DNA of 64,000 bases from Klenkia brasiliensis. GTDB lineage: Bacteria; Actinomycetota; Actinomycetes; Mycobacteriales; Geodermatophilaceae. Shown here one piece after another: positions 24,588 to 40,300 of this stretch. The stretch is from assembly GCF_900100695.1 (NCBI RefSeq), contig NZ_FNCF01000008.1, positions 1-64,000 on the forward strand. The letters are read 5' to 3'. The notes beneath the pieces were generated by a model. The model saw only the letters and a list, made by a program, of their open reading frames with translations, had not been told where the DNA came from and did not search any database. Numbering within the stretch: the stretch's first letter is position 1; each line of letters begins with the position of its first letter. Both the position numbers and the translations under genes were made by a program.

Positions 24588-25835
24588 GTGCTGAGCTGGC
24601 CCGCCCCCCTCCTGCCCTCCCTGCCCGGGAACGGCCCCGCCCTGCGGTTGCACGACACCGCGCGCCGCGAGGTCGTGCAGACCGAGCCGGGTCCCACGGC
24701 GAGGATGTACGTCTGCGGCATCACGCCCTACGACGCCACCCACCTCGGCCACGCCGCCACCTACCTGGCCTTCGACCTGGTCAACCGGCTCTGGCGCGAC
24801 CTGGGCCACGCGGTGCACTACGTGCAGAACGTCACCGACGTCGACGACCCGCTGTTCGAGCGGGCGAACCGCGACGGCGAGGACTGGATCGTGCTCGGCA
24901 TGCGCGAGACCGCGCTGTTCCGGGAGGACATGACGGCGCTGCGGGTGCTCCCGCCCGAGGACTACGTGGGCGCCGTCGAGGCCATCCCGCAGATCGTCGC
25001 CCACGTCGAGGAGCTGCAGTCTGCGGGCCTGGCCTACACCCTCGACGACGGCACCGGCGACGTCTACCACGACATCGCGCAGGCACCCGGCTTCGGCGGG
25101 GAGAGCGGCTACGACGAGCCCACCATGCTGCGGTTCTCCGCCGAGCGGGGCGGCGACCCCGACCGGCCCGGCAAGCGCAACCGGCTGGACCCGCTGCTGT
25201 GGCGCGGCGCCCGTGAGGGCGAGCCGTCCTGGCCCGGCCCGCAGGGCGTCGCCGGCCGGCCCGGCTGGCACGTCGAGTGCGCCTCCATCGCGCTGGGCAC
25301 CATCGGCATGGGCTTCGACGTGCAGGGTGGCGGCAGCGACCTGGTCTTCCCGCACCACGAGTTCTCCGCGGTGCACGCCGAGGCGCTCACCGGCACCAAG
25401 CCGTTCGCCCGGGCCTACGTGCACGCCGCGATGATCGGCCTGGACGGCGAGAAGATGAGCAAGAGCCGGGGCAACCTGGTGTTCGTCTCCCGGCTGCGCG
25501 GCGACGGCGTCGACCCGATGGCCATCCGGCTGGCGCTGCTGAGCGGCCACTACCGCACCGACCGGGCGTGGACCCCCGACCTGCTGGCCGACGCCGAGCG
25601 GCGGCTGGCCACGTGGCGCGAGGCGGTCACCCGCCGCTCGGGTGCCTGCGCCGCCGAGGTGCTGGTCGCCGTCCGGGAGCGGCTGGCCGACGACCTGGAC
25701 TCGCCGGGGGCCATCGCCGTGCTGGACGCCTGGGCGACCGCGACGCTGTCCGGCGGCGACGCCGCGGAGCAGGACGAGGGCGCCCCCGACGTGGTGCGCG
25801 ACGCCGTGGACGCCCTGCTCGGCATCGCCCTGTAG
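24588..25835 (+). CDS. mshC: Mycothiol ligase (cysteine:GlcN-Ins ligase)
   Basis: This 415-residue enzyme joins cysteine to glucosaminyl-inositol with ATP in mycothiol synthesis, the actinobacterial substitute for glutathione. It is a cysteinyl-tRNA synthetase relative: zinc ligand C43 in [17 protein letters not shown] (HIGH-like motif within), [27 protein letters not shown] and the KMSKS loop K289-M-S-K-S293. It lacks a tRNA anticodon domain, which with its length separates MshC from CysS. GTG 24588 follows a leaderless -10 box. The dGTPase-like gene begins 3 bases after its stop. Confidence 0.97.
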   Translation: MLSWPAPLLPSLPGNGPALRLHDTARREVVQTEPGPTARMYVCGITPYDATHLGHAATYLAFDLVNRLWRDLGHAVHYVQNVTDVDDPLFERANRDGEDWIVLGMRETALFREDMTALRVLPPEDYVGAVEAIPQIVAHVEELQSAGLAYTLDDGTGDVYHDIAQAPGFGGESGYDEPTMLRFSAERGGDPDRPGKRNRLDPLLWRGAREGEPSWPGPQGVAGRPGWHVECASIALGTIGMGFDVQGGGSDLVFPHHEFSAVHAEALTGTKPFARAYVHAAMIGLDGEKMSKSRGNLVFVSRLRGDGVDPMAIRLALLSGHYRTDRAWTPDLLADAERRLATWREAVTRRSGACAAEVLVAVRERLADDLDSPGAIAVLDAWATATLSGGDAAEQDEGAPDVVRDAVDALLGIAL

Positions 25836-25838
25836 CCG

Positions 25839-26861
25839 GTGGCCACGTTCCGGCTCACCGACCGGGCCGCCCGCGAGCGGGCCGAGCAGCAGCTCGCGCC
25901 CGGGGCCGCCCGGTCCACCGCCGGGCGGGGCCGGGTCCGGCCGGAACCGGAGGACCCGCTGCGGACGGCGTACGAGCGCGATCGCGACCGCATCCTGCAC
26001 GCCAAGGCCTTCCGCCGGCTCAAGCACAAGACGCAGGTCTTCCTGCACCCCGACGGCGACCACTTCGTCACCCGGCTGACCCACACCCTGCAGGTCACCC
26101 AGGTGGCCCGGTCGCTGGCTGCGGCGCTCGGGCTCAACGAGACGCTCGCCGAGGCCATCGCGCTGGGCCACGACGTCGGGCACTCGCCGTTCGGGCACAT
26201 CGGCGAGGAGGCGCTGGACCCCTATGTCCCCGGCGGCTGGCACCACGCCGCGCAGGGCGTGCGGATCGTGGAGCGCCTGGAGGACCTCAACCTGACGTGG
26301 GAGGTCCGGGACGGGGTGCGGGCGCACAGCTGGAAGATCGACCCGCCGCCGACCACCCGCGAGGCCGAGTGCGTGCGCTACGCCGACCGGATCGGCTACC
26401 TGTCCCACGACGCGCTCGACGCCGTCCGGGCGGGGGTGCTGGCTCCCGGTGACCTGCCGGCGCGGGCGCGGGAGGTGTTCGGCGAGCCGGGCAGCCAGAT
26501 GGTCGGCGCCATGATCGACGCCGTGGTGGCCGGCAGCCTGGCCGACGGCGGCCGCGTCGTGATGGCCCCGGAGCCGCTGGAGGCCATGCACGAGCTGCGG
26601 GCGTTCATGTTCGAGCGGGTGTACGGCTCGGAGGTCGCCGCCGGGCAGAAGCACGTGGCGGTCGACGTGATCCGGCGGCTGGTGGAGCACTACCTGGCCC
26701 ACCCCGAGCAGATCCCCGACAGCTACCGGGACACCGAGGCCGACACGATGACCCAGGTCGTCGACCACGTCACCGGCATGACCGACCGCTACGCCCTCAC
26801 CACCCACGACCGCCTCTTCGGCCAGGACGCCACCGCCCTCATGCGCCCGCTGTTGCCCTAG
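25839..26861 (+). CDS. dGTP triphosphohydrolase-like HD-domain protein
   Basis: This 340-residue metal-dependent phosphohydrolase is of the dGTPase family. HD-domain ligands are visible as [17 protein letters not shown], then [14 protein letters not shown], and later [20 protein letters not shown]. It should cleave dNTPs to nucleoside and triphosphate, limiting nucleotide pools; many relatives need dGTP or ssDNA activation. It is shorter than classical Dgt (about 430 or more residues) and of the type common in Gram-positives. GTG 25839 is 3 bases after mshC, suggesting coupling. Repeat copy C follows the stop. Confidence 0.88.
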   Translation: MATFRLTDRAARERAEQQLAPGAARSTAGRGRVRPEPEDPLRTAYERDRDRILHAKAFRRLKHKTQVFLHPDGDHFVTRLTHTLQVTQVARSLAAALGLNETLAEAIALGHDVGHSPFGHIGEEALDPYVPGGWHHAAQGVRIVERLEDLNLTWEVRDGVRAHSWKIDPPPTTREAECVRYADRIGYLSHDALDAVRAGVLAPGDLPARAREVFGEPGSQMVGAMIDAVVAGSLADGGRVVMAPEPLEAMHELRAFMFERVYGSEVAAGQKHVAVDVIRRLVEHYLAHPEQIPDSYRDTEADTMTQVVDHVTGMTDRYALTTHDRLFGQDATALMRPLLP

Positions 26862-26876
26862 CGGTCCTCCGCGGCC

Positions 26877-26947
26877 GTGATCATGGGGTCGTGGCCACCG
26901 GGCACGTCGGCGCCGGCGCGTCGCACGGCGACGACCCCATGATCAAC
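26877..26947. repeat. Palindromic intergenic repeat, copy C
   Basis: The left arm GTGATCATGGGGTCGTGG... (from 26877) pairs with the right arm ...GACGACCCCATGATCAAC (to 26947). It is the same family as copies A and B, with the best-conserved ends. It lies between the convergent dGTPase-like and PAC2 genes and could serve as a bidirectional terminator. Confidence 0.85.
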
Positions 26948-26960
26948 GGGCCGGAGCGCA

Positions 26961-27818
26961 CTATCCGCGGTCGCGGCGCTTGAGGTAGCGCTCGAACTCG
27001 CGGGCGATCTGGTCGCCGTCGGCGTCGGCCAGGTCGGTCTCGGTGGCCTTCTCCTCGAGCGCGCGCACGTACTCCACGACCTCGTCGTCGTCGGCGGCCA
27101 TCTCGTCGACGGTCTTGACCCACTGCGCGGCCTGCTCGGTCAGCCCGTCCATCGGGACGGTGACCTCAAGGACCTCCTCCACCCGGTGCAGCAGCGCGAC
27201 GGTCGCCTGCGGCGAGGGCGGCTGGGAGACGTAGTGCGGGACGGCGGCCCAGAAGCTCACCGCCGGCAGCCCCGCCTGCACGCACGCGTCCTGGAACACG
27301 CCCAGGATCCCGGTCGGCCCGGAGTACTTCGAGGTCTCCAGGCCCCAGGTGCGGGCGGACTCGGCGTCGTAGGCGGACCCGGTGACCGGGGTCGGCCGGG
27401 TGTGCGGGGTGTCGGCCAGCAGCGCGCCCAGCGCGACCACGGTGGTGGCGTCGAGCTCGGTGAGGATGCCGATCAGCTCGGCGCAGAACCCGCGCCAGCG
27501 CATGTTGGGCTCGATGCCGCGGACCAGGACGACGTCGCGGTCGCTGCCGGCGGGCCGGCGGGCCACCGAGATGCGGGTGGTGGGCCACTCGATGCGGCGG
27601 CTGACGCCGTCGACGAGGCTGACGGTGGGGCGGTTGACCTGGAAGTCGTAGTAGTCCTCGGGGTCCAGCGCGGCCAGCGGCTCGGCGTCCCAGATGAGCT
27701 CCAGGTGCTCCAGCGCGCCGGTGGCGGCGTCCCCGGCGTCGTTCCAGCCCTCGAAGGCCACCACGACGACGGGATCGATGAGGCGGGGCAGGTCGGAGCC
27801 GGACATGGGGTCGATCAC
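26961..27818 (-). CDS. PAC2 family protein
   Basis: This 285-residue protein belongs to the PAC2 family (proteasome assembly chaperone 2-like fold) found widely in actinobacteria. It has [19 protein letters not shown] near residues 18-36, [37 protein letters not shown] and [18 protein letters not shown]. The C-terminus is acidic and then basic. Its role is unsettled; the position between the mshC and metH/proteasome genes is conserved with M. tuberculosis. GTG 27818 is chosen because TAGGCT lies 7 bases upstream; ATG 27806 is the alternative. Confidence 0.92.
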   Translation of the reverse strand: MIDPMSGSDLPRLIDPVVVVAFEGWNDAGDAATGALEHLELIWDAEPLAALDPEDYYDFQVNRPTVSLVDGVSRRIEWPTTRISVARRPAGSDRDVVLVRGIEPNMRWRGFCAELIGILTELDATTVVALGALLADTPHTRPTPVTGSAYDAESARTWGLETSKYSGPTGILGVFQDACVQAGLPAVSFWAAVPHYVSQPPSPQATVALLHRVEEVLEVTVPMDGLTEQAAQWVKTVDEMAADDDEVVEYVRALEEKATETDLADADGDQIAREFERYLKRRDRG

Positions 27819-27825
27819 CCCTCCG

Positions 27826-27831
27826 AGCCTA
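27826..27831 (-). promoter_or_regulatory. Leaderless -10 box for PAC2 gene
   Basis: TAGGCT on the minus strand lies 7 bases before GTG 27818 and decides between that start and ATG 27806. Confidence 0.65.
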
Positions 27832-27969
27832 CGTCGCCCGCGCTGCTCCGCCGCCCGACCGGCCGGACGTGCGACCATGGTCGGCGACCGGTCGCACCGC
27901 GGAGCCCCGCAACGCTGCTGGCTCGCCCCCGCGCGAGCAGCTCCCGTTGACACCGCCCGTGAGGATCCC

Positions 27970-31770
<3,801 letters not shown>

Positions 31771-31784
31771 CCGGAAGGACCCCC

Positions 31785-32474
31785 GTGGCCCCGACGACCC
31801 TGCAGGCCGTGCTCTTCGACATGGACGGCACCCTGCTGGCGACCGAGCAGTACTGGGACGAGGCGCTGGCCGAGCTGGCCGCCGGCTGGGGCGGCGCGGT
31901 GTCGGCCGCCGCGCTCGCCTCGACGGCCGGGGTCGACCTGGACGGCGCGATGGCGATCGTGCGCCGGGACGTCGGGGTGACGCGCACGCCGGCCCAGGCG
32001 CAGGAGGACGCGGCGTGGGTGATCGCCCGCGTCACCGCCCTGATGGCCAGGTCGGTGACCTGGCAGCCCGGCGCCCGGGAGCTGCTCACCGCCTGCCTCG
32101 CGTCCGGGGTGCGGACCGCCCTGGTCACCACCACCTACCGGCCGCTGGTCGAGCTGGTCCTGGGGCACCTGCGCGCCGATCTCGGCACCGAGCCGTTCGA
32201 GATCACGGTCTGCGGCGACGAGGTGCCCGCGCTCAAGCCCGACCCGGCGCCCTACCTGCAGGCGCTCGACGCCCTGGGGCTCGGGGCCGGTGTCTGCGTG
32301 GTCGTGGAGGATTCGCACACCGGCAGCCAGGCCGGGCTGGCCGCGGGCTGCCGCGTCCTGGTCGTGCCGCACGGCCAGGTGCTGCCGAGCACGCCCGGGC
32401 TCACCGTCGGCGACACCCTGGTGGGCGTCGGCGTCGAGCACCTCGAGGCGTTGCCGCACCCCGCCGTCGTCTGA
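31785..32474 (+). CDS. HAD-family hydrolase (phosphoglycolate/beta-PGM-like)
   Basis: This 229-residue haloacid dehalogenase phosphatase has all four motifs: VLFDMDGTLLATE (nucleophile Asp), the Thr/Ser motif in TALVTTTYRP, Lys in EVPALKPDPAPYLQAL and the acidic EDSHTGSQAGLAAG. The helical cap between motifs I and II places it in subfamily IA. It should dephosphorylate a small sugar or acid phosphate. GTG 31785 is favoured by GGAAGGA six bases upstream; GTG 31767, overlapping the metH stop, is the alternative. It is probably cotranscribed with metH. Confidence 0.88.
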   Translation: MAPTTLQAVLFDMDGTLLATEQYWDEALAELAAGWGGAVSAAALASTAGVDLDGAMAIVRRDVGVTRTPAQAQEDAAWVIARVTALMARSVTWQPGARELLTACLASGVRTALVTTTYRPLVELVLGHLRADLGTEPFEITVCGDEVPALKPDPAPYLQALDALGLGAGVCVVVEDSHTGSQAGLAAGCRVLVVPHGQVLPSTPGLTVGDTLVGVGVEHLEALPHPAVV

Positions 32475-32487
32475 ACCCTGCGCGTCC

Positions 32488-32534
32488 GACCCCGCCGCCG
32501 CTCGACCCCGCCGCCGCTCGACCCCGCCGCTGCC
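32488..32534. repeat. 16-base tandem repeat GACCCCGCCGCCGCTC
   Basis: Two perfect copies (32488-32503, 32504-32519) and a partial third (to about 32534) fill the gap between the convergent HAD and RecB-like genes. Confidence 0.8.
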
Positions 32535-32551
32535 CGGTCCCGCCCGCCCCG

Positions 32552-34448
<1,897 letters not shown>

Positions 34449-34576
34449 GACCCGCCGGGCGGGTGGGACGAGCCGTTGCGCGCCCGTCACGGAGCAGACC
34501 TGCGGCGCGGGCGTTCTGTCGTACGGCGTGGATACAGTGACGGCTCGGCAGCCCCTGACGTGTGCGGAGGTGCGTG

Positions 34577-36358
34577 ATGGGTTCTCTCGGGCCTGATGAG
34601 TTCCGGGCGCGACGTGATCGAGACGTCGCCTCGCTGGTGAGCCAGATCAGCTACCTCGAGGAGGAGATCGGTCTCCTGCGCCGCAAGGTGTCCGACAGCC
34701 CCCGGCAGGTGCGTGCGCTCGAGGAGCGCGTGGCCGAGGCCGAGGGCCGGGCGGCGTTCCTTGCCGAGCGCAACGACAAGCTCAGCGAGACCCTGCGCGG
34801 CGCCCGCGACCAGCTGGTGCAGCTCAAGGAGGAGATCGAGCGGCTCGGGCAGCCGCCGTCGGGCTACGGCGTCTTCCTGGGCCGCTTCGACGACGGCACG
34901 GTCGACGTGTTCACCGGGGGCCGCAAGCTGCGGGTGTCGGTGTCCCCGGCGGTCGACGTCGAGGGCCTGCAGTACGGCCAGGAGCTGATGCTCAACGAGG
35001 CCATGAACGTGGTCGAGGCGCGCGGCTTCGAGCGCTCCGGCGACGTGGTCATGCTCAAGGAGCTGCTGGAGCCGGTCGAGGGCCAGTCCCGCCGCGCCCT
35101 GGTGGTCGGGCACACCGACGAGGAGCGGGTGGTCCAGCTCGCCGACTCCCTCACCGGGCAGAAGCTGCGGGCCGGCGACTCGCTGCTGCTGGAGTCCCGC
35201 TCGGGGTTCGTCTACGAGCGGATCCCCAAGAGCGAGGTCGAGGAGCTGATCCTCGAGGAGGTCCCCGACATCGACTACGGCGACATCGGTGGGCTGTCCC
35301 GGCAGATCGAGCAGATCCGCGACGCCGTCGAGATGCCGTTCCTGCACAAGGACCTGTTCAAGACCTACGAGCTGCGCCCGCCGAAGGGCATCCTGCTGTA
35401 CGGCCCGCCCGGGTGCGGCAAGACGCTCATCGCCAAGGCGGTGGCCAACTCCCTCGCCAAGCAGATCGCGGTGGCCCACGGCGCCGAGGAGGCGACCCGC
35501 GCGCGGTCGTACTTCCTCAACATCAAGGGCCCCGAGTTGCTGAACAAGTACGTCGGCGAGACCGAGCGGCACATCCGGCTGGTCTTCCAGCGGGCGCGGG
35601 AGAAGGCCAGCGAGGGCGCGCCGGTCATCGTGTTCTTCGACGAGATGGACTCGATCTTCCGCACCCGCGGCACCGGGGTGAGCTCGGACGTGGAGTCCAC
35701 GATCGTGCCCCAGCTGCTCAGCGAGATCGACGGCGTCGAGGGCCTGGAGAACGTCATCGTCATCGGCGCCTCCAACCGCGAGGACATGATCGACCCGGCG
35801 ATCCTGCGGCCCGGCCGGCTCGACGTGAAGATCAAGATCGAGCGGCCGGACGCCGAGGCCGCGCGGGACATCTTCACCAAGTACCTGACGACGACGCTGC
35901 CCATCCACTCCGACGACCTGGCCGAGCACGGCGGCAGCCGCGAGGCCACCATCGCCGGGATGATCCAGTCGACCGTCGAGCGCATGTACACCGAGAGCGA
36001 GGAGAACCGCTTCCTCGAGGTGACCTACGCCAACGGCGACAAGGAGGTCCTGTACTTCAAGGACTTCAACTCCGGCGCCATGCTGCAGAACATCGTCGAC
36101 CGGGCGAAGAAGATGGCCATCAAGGACCGCCTGGAGACCGGCGTCGACGGGCTGCGGGTGGGCCACCTGATGGCGGCGTGCGTGGACGAGTTCAAGGAGA
36201 ACGAGGACCTCCCGAACACGACCAACCCCGACGACTGGGCGCGCATCTCGGGCAAGAAGGGCGAGCGGATCGTCTACATCCGCACGCTCATCAGCGGCAA
36301 GGGCAACGAGTCCGGGCGCGCGATCGACACGGCCACGAACACCGGCCAGTACCTGTAG
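34577..36358 (+). CDS. mpa: Proteasomal AAA ATPase Mpa/ARC
   Basis: This 593-residue hexameric unfoldase recognises Pup-tagged proteins and feeds them to the 20S proteasome. The N-terminal coiled coil (about 15-85; [14 protein letters not shown]) binds Pup, followed by tandem OB domains (about 90-235). The AAA module has Walker A G276-PPGCGKT283 and Walker B VIVFFDE with D355-E356. The C-terminus ends GQYL, the docking tail for the alpha ring. ATG 34577 has GGAGG at 34566-34570. A 128-base leader separates it from trmI. Confidence 0.97.
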   Translation: MGSLGPDEFRARRDRDVASLVSQISYLEEEIGLLRRKVSDSPRQVRALEERVAEAEGRAAFLAERNDKLSETLRGARDQLVQLKEEIERLGQPPSGYGVFLGRFDDGTVDVFTGGRKLRVSVSPAVDVEGLQYGQELMLNEAMNVVEARGFERSGDVVMLKELLEPVEGQSRRALVVGHTDEERVVQLADSLTGQKLRAGDSLLLESRSGFVYERIPKSEVEELILEEVPDIDYGDIGGLSRQIEQIRDAVEMPFLHKDLFKTYELRPPKGILLYGPPGCGKTLIAKAVANSLAKQIAVAHGAEEATRARSYFLNIKGPELLNKYVGETERHIRLVFQRAREKASEGAPVIVFFDEMDSIFRTRGTGVSSDVESTIVPQLLSEIDGVEGLENVIVIGASNREDMIDPAILRPGRLDVKIKIERPDAEAARDIFTKYLTTTLPIHSDDLAEHGGSREATIAGMIQSTVERMYTESEENRFLEVTYANGDKEVLYFKDFNSGAMLQNIVDRAKKMAIKDRLETGVDGLRVGHLMAACVDEFKENEDLPNTTNPDDWARISGKKGERIVYIRTLISGKGNESGRAIDTATNTGQYL

Positions 36359-36361
36359 TCC

Positions 36362-37204
36362 GTGCGGAGGGCGGTGCTGGCGGTCGGCGCCGCCCTCCTG
36401 CTGGCCGGGTGCACGTCGACCGTCGACGGCGTGGCCAGCCCGGCCCCGGTGACCGCCCCGACACCGGGCGACGACCCGATGCTCGAGGCCCCGGCGGTCG
36501 GCACGTGCCACGACGTCGAGTCGGCCTACGAGCCGCTGGACGTGCCCGACGTCGTCGACTGCGGCGACCGGCACACCGCCGAGACGGCCGCGGTGGTCGA
36601 CACGGGGCTGGCGGTCGACGCCGCCTACCCCACGCAGGACGACCTGGACGAGGGGTACCTGGGCGACGCCTACGACGAGGTCTGCAGCTACGACACCGTG
36701 GACGACTACCTGCGGGCCGGCCCCGGCGACCTGCTCTACGCCGATTACACGCAGGTCCTCCCGACCCCGGAGCAGTGGGCCCGCGGTGCCCGGTGGGTGG
36801 CCTGCGACGTCACCTACGGGTACAGCAGCCCCGAGCCGGCACCGGGGCGGATGGCCGGCGTGATGGAGTCCGGCGACACCGCGGCCTACCGCGCTTGCCT
36901 GGTCGGCGACCCGGTCGACAACGACGTCGTCCCCTGCTCCGAGCCGCACTGGGCCGAGCGCATCAGTGGCTACCCCGACGTCCCCGAGGGCACCCCGTTC
37001 CCGGCCGACCAGGCCGCCCGGGCGGTGATCGCCGAGCAGTGCCGGCCCGACGCCGTCGACCACCTCGACGGGCCGCTGCCCCCCGAGGTCGCCCTCGACA
37101 TCACCACCGACGACCCCGCCGACTGGGCGTCCTTCCCGTACCCCACCTGCGTGCTCGTCGCCGCGGGCGGCGGCAGCACGACGGGCTCGTTCACGGACTC
37201 ATAG
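36362..37204 (+). CDS. Septum-formation-domain lipoprotein
   Basis: This 280-residue exported lipoprotein has signal MRRAVLAVGAALLLAG and lipobox Cys17 (LLAGC). The rest carries paired conserved Cys and short motifs of the actinobacterial septum formation family: VGTCHDVESAYE, VVDCGDRHTAETAAVV, CSEPHWAERISGYPDVPEG and FPYPTCVLVAAG. The paired cysteines may form disulfides outside the cell. GTG 36362 is four bases after the mpa stop, so it is probably cotranscribed; M. tuberculosis also has a lipoprotein gene beside mpa. Its exact role is unknown. Confidence 0.82.
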   Translation: MRRAVLAVGAALLLAGCTSTVDGVASPAPVTAPTPGDDPMLEAPAVGTCHDVESAYEPLDVPDVVDCGDRHTAETAAVVDTGLAVDAAYPTQDDLDEGYLGDAYDEVCSYDTVDDYLRAGPGDLLYADYTQVLPTPEQWARGARWVACDVTYGYSSPEPAPGRMAGVMESGDTAAYRACLVGDPVDNDVVPCSEPHWAERISGYPDVPEGTPFPADQAARAVIAEQCRPDAVDHLDGPLPPEVALDITTDDPADWASFPYPTCVLVAAGGGSTTGSFTDS

Positions 37205-37207
37205 GGT
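37202..37207 (+). promoter_or_regulatory. Leaderless -10 box for dop
   Basis: TAGGGT contains the stop codon of the lipoprotein gene and lies 6 bases before ATG 37214. Confidence 0.6.
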
Positions 37208-37213
37208 GGCTCC

Positions 37214-38719
37214 ATGAGCGTGCGGCGGGTCATGGGCACCGAGGTCGAGTACGGCATCTCGGTGCCGGGGCAGCCGGGGGCCAACCCGACGACGCTGTCC
37301 AGCCAGGTGGTCAACGCCTGGGCCCCGGCCGACGCGGCGCCGCGTCGTCGGCCCCGCTGGGACTTCGAGGAGGAGAACCCGCTGCGGGACGCGCGCGGGT
37401 TCGACCTGTCGCCGGCCCGCGCACTGGACCACGACGACCCCGACGAGGACCCGGGCATGGCCAACGTCGTGCTCACCAACGGCGCCCGGCTCTACGTCGA
37501 CCACGCGCACCCGGAGTACTCGACGCCCGAGGTGACCAGCCCGCGGGACATCGTGCTGTGGGACAAGGCGGGGGAGCGGGTGATGGCCGAGGCGTCGCTG
37601 CGGGCCGCCCGGGTGCCCGGCACCGTGCCGATCCAGCTGTACAAGAACAACACCGACGGCAAGGGCCAGTCCTACGGCGCGCACGAGAACTACCTGATGG
37701 ACCGGCGCACCCCGTTCCTGGACATCATCAAGGGCCTCATCCCGTTCTTCGTGACCCGGCAGGTGTTCGCCGGGGCCGGCCGGGTCGGCATCGGCACCGA
37801 CGGCCGCACCCAGGGCTTCCAGCTGTCCCAGCGGGCCGACTTCTTCGAGGTCGAGGTGGGCCTGGAGACCACGCTGAAGCGGCCGATCATCAACACCCGC
37901 GACGAGCCGCACGCCAACCCCGACGAGTACCGCCGGCTGCACGTGATCATCGGCGACGCGAACCTGGCCGAGCTCTCCACCTACCTGAAGGTGGGGACGA
38001 CGGCGCTGGTGCTCGCGATGATCGAGGCGCGGGCGCTGGGCCCGGACCTGTCGATCGAGGAACCGGTCACCGAGCTGCAGTCGGTCAGCCACGACCCGAC
38101 GCTCACGCACGCCGTCCGGCTCAAGGACGGCCGCCGGATGACCGCGCTGCAGATCCAGCAGGAGTACCTCGCCCGGGCGCGGGCCTTCGTCGAGCGCACC
38201 GGCGACACCGACCCGCAGACCCTCGACGTGCTGGCCCGGTGGGGCGAGGTGCTCGAGGACCTGGCGATCGACCCGATGCGGTGCGCCGACCGGCTCGACT
38301 GGCCGGCCAAGCTGCGCCTGCTCAACGGGTACCGGCAGCGCGACGGGCTCAGCTGGGGCGATGCCAGGCTGGCCCTGGTCGACCTGCAGTACTCCGACAT
38401 CCGCCCGGACAAGGGGCTCTACCAGCGGCTCGTCGCCCGCGGCGCCATGCAGCGGCTGGTCACCGAGGACGAGGTCACCGCGGCGATGGCGGCCCCGCCC
38501 GAGGACACCCGGGCCTACTTCCGCGGCGAGTGCCTCCGGCGCTACCCCGCCCAGGTGGCGGCGGCGTCCTGGGACTCGGTGGTGTTCGACCTGGGCCGGG
38601 AGACCCTGGTGCGGATCCCCACGATGGAGCCGCTGCGGGGTACCCGCGACCACGTCGGCGAGCTGTTCGGCCGGGTGGGCAGCGCCCAGGAGCTGGTCGA
38701 CACCATCACCGGGGCGTGA
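37214..38719 (+). CDS. dop: Pup deamidase/depupylase
   Basis: This 501-residue enzyme converts the C-terminal Gln of Pup to Glu and removes Pup from tagged proteins. It is related to glutamine synthetase and Paf[16 protein letters not shown] near the start (active Glu/Asp region), [39 protein letters not shown] and [19 protein letters not shown]. The loop between residues about 35 and 80 (the Dop-loop, containing [13 protein letters not shown]) separates it from PafA. ATG 37214 follows a leaderless -10 box. It overlaps the next gene by GTGA. Confidence 0.97.
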   Translation: MSVRRVMGTEVEYGISVPGQPGANPTTLSSQVVNAWAPADAAPRRRPRWDFEEENPLRDARGFDLSPARALDHDDPDEDPGMANVVLTNGARLYVDHAHPEYSTPEVTSPRDIVLWDKAGERVMAEASLRAARVPGTVPIQLYKNNTDGKGQSYGAHENYLMDRRTPFLDIIKGLIPFFVTRQVFAGAGRVGIGTDGRTQGFQLSQRADFFEVEVGLETTLKRPIINTRDEPHANPDEYRRLHVIIGDANLAELSTYLKVGTTALVLAMIEARALGPDLSIEEPVTELQSVSHDPTLTHAVRLKDGRRMTALQIQQEYLARARAFVERTGDTDPQTLDVLARWGEVLEDLAIDPMRCADRLDWPAKLRLLNGYRQRDGLSWGDARLALVDLQYSDIRPDKGLYQRLVARGAMQRLVTEDEVTAAMAAPPEDTRAYFRGECLRRYPAQVAAASWDSVVFDLGRETLVRIPTMEPLRGTRDHVGELFGRVGSAQELVDTITGA

Positions 38720-39282
38720 CCGTGCCTGCAGAGCCTGCCGCGCCCGAGCCCGCCGCGCCCGAGCCCGCCGCGCCCCGGCGTCCGCGCCGTCCCGCGGCCC
38801 GGTCGGTGCGGCCCGCGGACATCGCGGCCGTGGTGCGGGTGCTCTCCGCGCTGCAGGTGCACCTGCTGTCCGGCGACCTGCCGCCGCAGCTGACGTCCTC
38901 GCTGGGCCGCCACCTGGTCACCGCGGGCCTGCTGGAGGCCGGGGCCACGCCGGCGGACGTCCTGCTCGCCCTCGACGACCTCGCGGCCCGCCTGCGCAGC
39001 GGGGGCACCCCGCCGGAGGCCTCAGGGGAGACCCGCCACCTCGTCGGCTTCGCCAGCCGGGAGCAGGCCGACGCGTTCGCCGCCGGGGCCGCCCGCCGCG
39101 CCGGTGACGAGGTCGTCGGGCCGGTGCCGGCCGAGGAGGGCCGCTGGGTGGGGGAGGTGGCCTGGCAGGTCACCGTGCGGGTGACCGAGCCGCCCATGTC
39201 GCCCGCGTTCGACGCCCGCATCGACGGCCTGCACGCCCTCGCCGACTCCCTGCACGGCCACCTCGGCGGCTGGGAAGCCTGA
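38716..39282 (+). CDS. Hypothetical protein with C-terminal RraB-like domain
   Basis: This 188-residue protein lies between dop and pup. Its N-terminus is a PEPAAP repeat ([15 protein letters not shown]) followed by a basic [10 protein letters not shown] stretch; residues about 35-105 are helical ([20 protein letters not shown]). The C-terminal ~80 residues ([20 protein letters not shown], then [13 protein letters not shown], ending LGGWEA) resemble the RraB-type ribonuclease E inhibitor fold. This similarity is tentative. GTG 38716 overlaps the dop TGA; GTG 38722 is two codons later. Coupling to dop is likely, but a link to pupylation is unproven. Confidence 0.6.
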   Translation: MTVPAEPAAPEPAAPEPAAPRRPRRPAARSVRPADIAAVVRVLSALQVHLLSGDLPPQLTSSLGRHLVTAGLLEAGATPADVLLALDDLAARLRSGGTPPEASGETRHLVGFASREQADAFAAGAARRAGDEVVGPVPAEEGRWVGEVAWQVTVRVTEPPMSPAFDARIDGLHALADSLHGHLGGWEA

Positions 39283-39350
39283 CCGCGGCTGTCGTACCCC
39301 CGGGGTAGCTTGCGCAGCAGGGCACCACACACTCGAGTGCGGAGGACACG

Positions 39351-39560
39351 ATGGCCACCAGGGACACCGGCGGGCAGCAGAAGGCCACGCGATCGCGCGA
39401 GGAGACCGAGGAGGTCGAGGCCTCGGTCGACGCGGAGGGCACCGAGCGCCGCGAGAAGCTCGGTGAGGACGTCGACGACATCCTCGACGAGATCGACGGC
39501 GTGCTCGAGGCCAACGCCGAGGAGTTCGTGAAATCGTACGTACAGAAGGGCGGTCAGTGA
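39351..39560 (+). CDS. pup: Prokaryotic ubiquitin-like protein Pup
   Basis: This 69-residue intrinsically disordered tag is attached to lysines by PafA to mark proteins for the proteasome. It is rich in Glu/Asp, has the helix-forming Mpa-binding region ([17 protein letters not shown]) and ends [10 protein letters not shown]. The terminal Gln means Dop must deamidate it before use. ATG 39351 has GGAGG about 6 bases upstream. A perfect 9-bp hairpin covers its stop codon. The gene order dop, RraB-like, pup, endonuclease-like, prcB is a variant of the usual compact locus. Confidence 0.98.
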   Translation: MATRDTGGQQKATRSREETEEVEASVDAEGTERREKLGEDVDDILDEIDGVLEANAEEFVKSYVQKGGQ

Positions 39561-39575
39561 TCAACTGATCACTGA
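39554..39575 (+). promoter_or_regulatory. Hairpin spanning the pup stop codon
   Basis: TCAGTGATC (39554-39562) pairs perfectly with GATCACTGA (39567-39575) across a four-base AACT loop. The pup TGA (39558-39560) is in the left stem. No U-tract follows, so it may be an RNA stabiliser or an attenuator setting the high Pup to PrcBA ratio rather than a full terminator (inference). Confidence 0.65.
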
Positions 39576-39586
39576 GCGCGCTGGCC

Positions 39587-40300
39587 GTGAAGGACTGCCC
39601 GGACTGCGGGCGCGGATTGCCTCCGGAGTCGTTCGGCCGGAACAAGACGCAGGCCGATGGCCTGTCGTTCTACTGCCGGGACTGCAACCGTGCCCGCAGC
39701 CGCCGCTGGTACCGGGAGTCGCGCCGGAAGCTGGGGCACGAGGTGCGCGACCTCTCCTGGGTGCCCGAGGGCAAGCGCTGGTGCCCCACGTGCCGGTCAG
39801 CGGTCGACGAAGCCGACTACAGCCGCAACTCGTCGGCGCCGTCGGGGTTCGGGGCCGAGTGCCGGCCGTGCCGGAGGACGTCGCAGAACGAGGCCTACTT
39901 CGTCCGTCGGTACGGGCTCACCCGGGCCGAGGTCCACGCCATGCGGGTCGCGCAGGCCGACCGCTGCGCGATCTGTGGAGATCAGGGCGCCGCGCACCTG
40001 GACCACGCGCACAGCACCGGGGCCGTGCGTGCACTGCTGTGCAGTCGCTGCAACATGGGCCTCGGGCTCTTCCTCGACGATCCCGATCGTCTGCGGGCGG
40101 CGGTGGCCTACCTGGAGAAGCACGGCGGGGGAGCGGTGCCCCCGGCGACGGGCTGCACCACGCCGCCACGACTAGGGTCGGATCGACGAGACCGACGGGG
40201 CACCCGCCCCGGTCGGCGCAGCACCGACCGGCCCGCCCACGGGTCGGCGGCACCACATCGGCCCACCACGAGCGGGCCGGCGGAGGAGGCGCACGGGTGA
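39587..40300 (+). CDS. Endonuclease VII-like zinc-finger/HNH protein
   Basis: This 237-residue protein looks like the recombination endonuclease VII family. Three Cys pairs precede or form zinc knuckles: CPDCG/CRDCN (about 4-30), CPTCR/CRPCR (about 66-93) and CAICG with LLCSRCN. The last pair frames the His-Me core [17 protein letters not shown], then a helix [19 protein letters not shown]. The final ~55 residues are low-complexity Arg/Pro/Thr. It starts at GTG 39587, 26 bases after pup, and overlaps prcB by GTGA. Genes of this type occur between pup and prcB in some actinobacteria; the biological role is unknown. Confidence 0.82.
   Translation: MKDCPDCGRGLPPESFGRNKTQADGLSFYCRDCNRARSRRWYRESRRKLGHEVRDLSWVPEGKRWCPTCRSAVDEADYSRNSSAPSGFGAECRPCRRTSQNEAYFVRRYGLTRAEVHAMRVAQADRCAICGDQGAAHLDHAHSTGAVRALLCSRCNMGLGLFLDDPDRLRAAVAYLEKHGGGAVPPATGCTTPPRLGSDRRDRRGTRPGRRSTDRPAHGSAAPHRPTTSGPAEEAHG
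40173..40178 (+). promoter_or_regulatory. Possible -10 box inside the endonuclease-like gene
   Basis: TAGGGT within the low-complexity 3' part of the endonuclease-like gene, about 120 bases before prcB, matches the -10 type used elsewhere here. It could drive prcBA separately, but chance is possible in this GC-rich sequence. Confidence 0.35.

Noticed and set aside
27832-27969. Possible riboswitch (SAH, SAM or cobalamin) in the metH leader
   Set aside because: A GCTCGC/GCGAGC hairpin and GC-rich pairs are present, but I cannot match the conserved core of any of these riboswitches; a covariance-model search (Infernal against Rfam) would decide.
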